Source: Gallionellales bacterium GWA2_60_18
GTDB taxonomy: Bacteria; Pseudomonadota; Gammaproteobacteria; Burkholderiales; Gallionellaceae
Direction: 5' to 3'
Length of the DNA stretch: 64,000 bases
Assembly: GCA_001801105.1 (NCBI GenBank)
Contig: MGWS01000006.1
Location: 144,079-208,078, forward strand
Shown here one piece after another: positions 61,612-64,000 of this stretch. A model generated the notes under the pieces. It searched no databases, was not told where the DNA came from, and saw only the letters and a list, made by a program, of their open reading frames with translations. Every line of letters starts with the position of its first letter. Position 1 is the first letter of the stretch. The position numbers and the translations under genes were made by a program.

Positions 61612-62712
61612 ATGACCAGCCCTTTGCCCGACAAATTGCAAGGCTTCATCGCCAGCCTGCCCGGCGTGGCCTGCCAGATTGAGCTGCGCGAGGACGGCTC
61701 CATCGCCTTTCCCTATGTCAGCGAAAGATGCCCAGCCCTGCTGGGCATCGCGCCGGACGAACTGCAAAACGACGCTTCCCGCTTCCTGAACCTCATCCAC
61801 CCGGATGACCTGCCCGGGTTTCTGGAAACATTGCGGCAGTCGGCGCAGACTCAATGCTTCTGGAACTGGGAGGGCCGCATCACGCTGCCGCAGGGCGAGA
61901 CCAAGTGGATCAGCCTGGGCGCCACGCCGCAAAGCATGCCGAACGGTATGCCGCGCTGGGAAGGCATCCTGCTGAACACCACGCAGAGCAAGCTGGGCGA
62001 GCTGGAGGTCAAGCGCGCGCAACAGCAGCTGCTGGAACTCTCCTCGCACATCCAGGACGCCAAGGAACAGGAGCGCCTGCGCATCGCACGCGAAGTGCAT
62101 GACGAGATCGGCAGCCTGCTCACCGCGATCCGGATGGACCTGTCGTGGCTGATGCAGCGCCTGCCCAGGGACAATGCCGCGCTCATCGACAAAGCCAAAA
62201 CCATCGAAGAGCTGGTGGGTCGCGCGGTCACTTCCGCGAGCAATCTCGCACACAGCCTGCGCCCCGGTTTTCTCGACTGTTTCGGTCTGGCTGCCGCAGT
62301 CGAGATCGAGGCACAGGAATTCAGCAAGCGCAGCGGCATCGCCTGCACCGTCATCAAGTCGCAGGAGAATATCGAACTGCCCGAATCCCATTCCATCACC
62401 CTGTTCCGCATCTGCCAGGAAACGCTGAACAACATCCTGAAACACGCCAAGGCAAAGAACGTGCAAATCGAGATCGTCAGGGGAACCGATCACCTCGAGC
62501 TGGTCATCTCCGACGACGGCATCGGTTTCGGCGAGACCGCGCGCAACAAGCCGCGCTCGTTTGGCCTGCGCGGCATCCAGGAGCGCGTCGCGCACCTGGG
62601 CGGCACACTGTCCATCGCCAGTACGCCGGGCAAGGGAACGCAGATATCCATCTACATCCCGATTCGCGAAGAGACCCCGCAGCAGGCGCTGTTCGACGAT
62701 ATCTCGATATGA
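61612..62712 (+). CDS. Soluble PAS-containing sensor histidine kinase (NarX/DegS type)
   Basis: A 366-residue kinase without membrane helices. A PAS-like domain (about 8-125; FLNLIHPDDLPGF, FWNWEGRITLPQGE, TKWISLGATP) is followed by the HisKA_3 dimerisation helix with phospho-acceptor His163 (RIAREVHDEIGSLL) and a HATPase domain (ETLNNILKHAKAK, DDGIGF, FGLRGIQERV). ATG at 61612 is preferred to the TTG 9 bases earlier, though no clear ribosome site exists. The stop overlaps the regulator by 4 bases. Intracellular signal unknown. Confidence 0.9.
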   Translation: MTSPLPDKLQGFIASLPGVACQIELREDGSIAFPYVSERCPALLGIAPDELQNDASRFLNLIHPDDLPGFLETLRQSAQTQCFWNWEGRITLPQGETKWISLGATPQSMPNGMPRWEGILLNTTQSKLGELEVKRAQQQLLELSSHIQDAKEQERLRIAREVHDEIGSLLTAIRMDLSWLMQRLPRDNAALIDKAKTIEELVGRAVTSASNLAHSLRPGFLDCFGLAAAVEIEAQEFSKRSGIACTVIKSQENIELPESHSITLFRICQETLNNILKHAKAKNVQIEIVRGTDHLELVISDDGIGFGETARNKPRSFGLRGIQERVAHLGGTLSIASTPGKGTQISIYIPIREETPQQALFDDISI

Positions 62713-63350
62713 TAGAAATCCTTGTCGTAGACGATCACGCACTGATCCGCAACGGGCTGAAGATGCTGCTCGAGGACAACCCCGACTTTCATATCAAAGG
62801 GGAAGCCGAGAACGGCATGCAGGCGATAGACATGGTGCGCAAGCAGCATTACGACCTGGTGTTGCTGGACATCGGTCTGGCGGACAAGCATGGCATCGAG
62901 GTGCTCAAGCAGCTCAAGACGGAGCATCCGGACATCAAGATCATCGTGCTGAGCATGTATCCCGAAGATCAGTACGGCGTGCGCGCGCTCAAGGCCGGCG
63001 CGATGGGCTACATCAACAAGCAGAGCGCGCCGGAGAAACTGGTCAGCGCGATCAGCCAAGTCATCGAGGGCAAGAAATACATTAGCGCCCCGCTGGCCGA
63101 ACAGCTATTGAGCAACCTGATCGGCGATTCGCCGGACATGATGCACCAGAGCTTGTCCAACCGCGAATACCAGACGCTGTGCCTGATGGCTTCCGGCAAA
63201 TCGCTGACCGATATCTCCGGTATCATGCTGCTCAGTCCCAAGACCGTCAGCGTCTATCGCGCGCGCATGATGGAAAAAATGGGTTTCAAGAACAATGCCG
63301 AAGCGGTGCACTACGCCATCGCGCACAATCTGGTAGAGACCAAAAGCTGA
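62709..63350 (+). CDS. NarL/FixJ-family response regulator
   Basis: A 213-residue regulator: receiver domain with phospho-acceptor Asp54 (LVLLDIGLADKHG), Lys in YINKQSAPEKL, and a C-terminal LuxR-type helix-turn-helix (LSNREYQTLCLMASGKSL, LSPKTVSVYRARMMEKMG). The ATG overlaps the kinase stop, so they form one coupled system. Target genes cannot be read from the sequence. Confidence 0.94.
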   Translation: MIEILVVDDHALIRNGLKMLLEDNPDFHIKGEAENGMQAIDMVRKQHYDLVLLDIGLADKHGIEVLKQLKTEHPDIKIIVLSMYPEDQYGVRALKAGAMGYINKQSAPEKLVSAISQVIEGKKYISAPLAEQLLSNLIGDSPDMMHQSLSNREYQTLCLMASGKSLTDISGIMLLSPKTVSVYRARMMEKMGFKNNAEAVHYAIAHNLVETKS

Positions 63351-63362
63351 TCGGGGCACGCC

Positions 63363-64000
63363 ATGAACAAGCAAACCGCCACCCCCTCCGAACTCGCCCG
63401 CGACACGCTGAAGCTGCTGGCATCGCGCAAGCTACCGCCCACGCCGGCCAACTACGCCCGCATCTACGCAGAGATCAGCGGCCAGCCCGCCGAAGAGATG
63501 GCACACAGCGCCGCAAAGGCCGCAGCACCAGCCACTGCGGCGGATGCCGCAGGCAACGTCCTGCAATGGTCGGCCCTGATACGCAGCCTGTTGCGTCAAC
63601 TGGAGGCCACGCACAAGGGGTTATCCGTCACACGCAAGAAAGAGGGGGTGGAGAAAGTCCTGTCCCGCTTCGGCGCCAAACCTGAAGTGCTGTTCGAGAA
63701 GCTGGACGGCCTGTTGCACTCCTGGTCGGAAGCACCCGTCGCCGGCAGCCTCGGTGTAGATGCCGAACCGATTGCCGTACCCGCACCGGGCAATATTGCC
63801 GCAACGCCCGCCACAACCGCACCTGCTGCAACTCCGGCACCCGCTCCGGCGGAAGAGACCGAGATGCGCCAGAAGATGCTGGACCTGCTGGCGCAGACAC
63901 TGGAAAGCATGGCCGGCACACAGCCGGAACTGGCCGAAGAGATCCACAAGCTGGCCGTCCAGGTGCGCGGGGTCGGCACCCTCAACCAGCTGACCCTGCT
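63363..64000 (+). CDS. N-terminal part of a probable diguanylate cyclase (GGDEF protein), cut by the window end
   Basis: An ATG 12 bases after the regulator opens a frame that stays open to the end of the window (about 212 residues). The start ELARDTLKLLASRKLPPTPANYARIYAEI is, in parts such as LKLLASRKLPPTP, typical of the N-terminal helical region of betaproteobacterial GGDEF proteins. A Pro/Ala/Thr-rich stretch (about 135-165) follows. The catalytic GGDEF domain would lie beyond position 64000, so the call is provisional. Confidence 0.55.
   Translation, partial: MNKQTATPSELARDTLKLLASRKLPPTPANYARIYAEISGQPAEEMAHSAAKAAAPATAADAAGNVLQWSALIRSLLRQLEATHKGLSVTRKKEGVEKVLSRFGAKPEVLFEKLDGLLHSWSEAPVAGSLGVDAEPIAVPAPGNIAATPATTAPAATPAPAPAEETEMRQKMLDLLAQTLESMAGTQPELAEEIHKLAVQVRGVGTLNQLTL

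Overview
The window looks like a chromosomal segment of a GC-rich betaproteobacterium, most probably a Gallionellaceae/Nitrosomonadales-type chemolithotroph. The evidence is ordinary betaproteobacterial gene neighbourhoods (rsmD-coaD-ferredoxin, ftsY-ftsE-ftsX-rpoH, petABC-sspA-sspB, hisCBHAFIE-hinT-tatC) together with a large multiheme cytochrome and outer-membrane porin cluster of the kind known from neutrophilic iron oxidisers. The taxonomic call is an inference; no rRNA gene is present.

Layout. (1) 1-9.2 kb is core housekeeping: the tail of a GldG-like protein, mutM, a small lipoprotein, a ferredoxin, coaD, rsmD, an M16 peptidase pair, ftsY, ftsE, ftsX and rpoH. rpoH is preceded by a clear CIRCE element. 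(2) 9.2-15.9 kb holds sspB, sspA, the cytochrome bc1 genes, a Nif3-like gene, a DegS/AlgW-type protease and tatC. (3) 15.9-21.1 kb is the his operon from hisE back to hisC. hisH carries a 159-bp palindrome-rich insertion in frame, and an alternative RNA pairing may control hisI. (4) 21.1-43.2 kb is an accessory respiratory island: nine c-type cytochrome genes encoding 38 CxxCH motifs, a 785-residue beta-barrel candidate, a parvulin isomerase, three beta-propeller lipoproteins, two paralogous helical periplasmic proteins, a ResB/CcsA heme-attachment pair and a heme-copper-oxidase-I-like protein fused to TPRs. (5) 43.2-48.3 kb has two glycosyltransferase-like genes, a DegT-type aminotransferase and a radical SAM enzyme. 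(6) 48.4-53.3 kb is ccmF-ccmG-ccmH-ccmI and a TlpA-like thioredoxin. (7) 53.3-60.9 kb is a second accessory locus: an NtrC-type two-component system, Sel1-repeat proteins, a monoheme cytochrome, two free-standing exported beta-propellers and another triheme cytochrome. (8) 60.9-64 kb has fliW, a NarX/NarL-type two-component pair and the start of a probable diguanylate cyclase.

How it could work together (inference). The isomerase would help fold the barrel. The barrel plus the 11-heme cytochrome would carry electrons across the outer membrane, and the small tri- and tetraheme proteins would relay them in the periplasm towards the bc1 complex or other inner-membrane carriers. ResB/CcsA and CcmFGHI would supply heme attachment. 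This matches the architecture of porin-cytochrome conduits called PCC3 in iron-oxidising Gallionellaceae. Unusual points are the mirror-image gene order of the periplasmic set (short c7, long c7, helical, helical, long c7, short c7, all on one strand), the reuse of one tetraheme module in three cytochromes, and the second propeller/cytochrome locus beside its own sigma54-type regulator.

No tRNA, rRNA, insertion sequence, integrase or CRISPR array was recognised.
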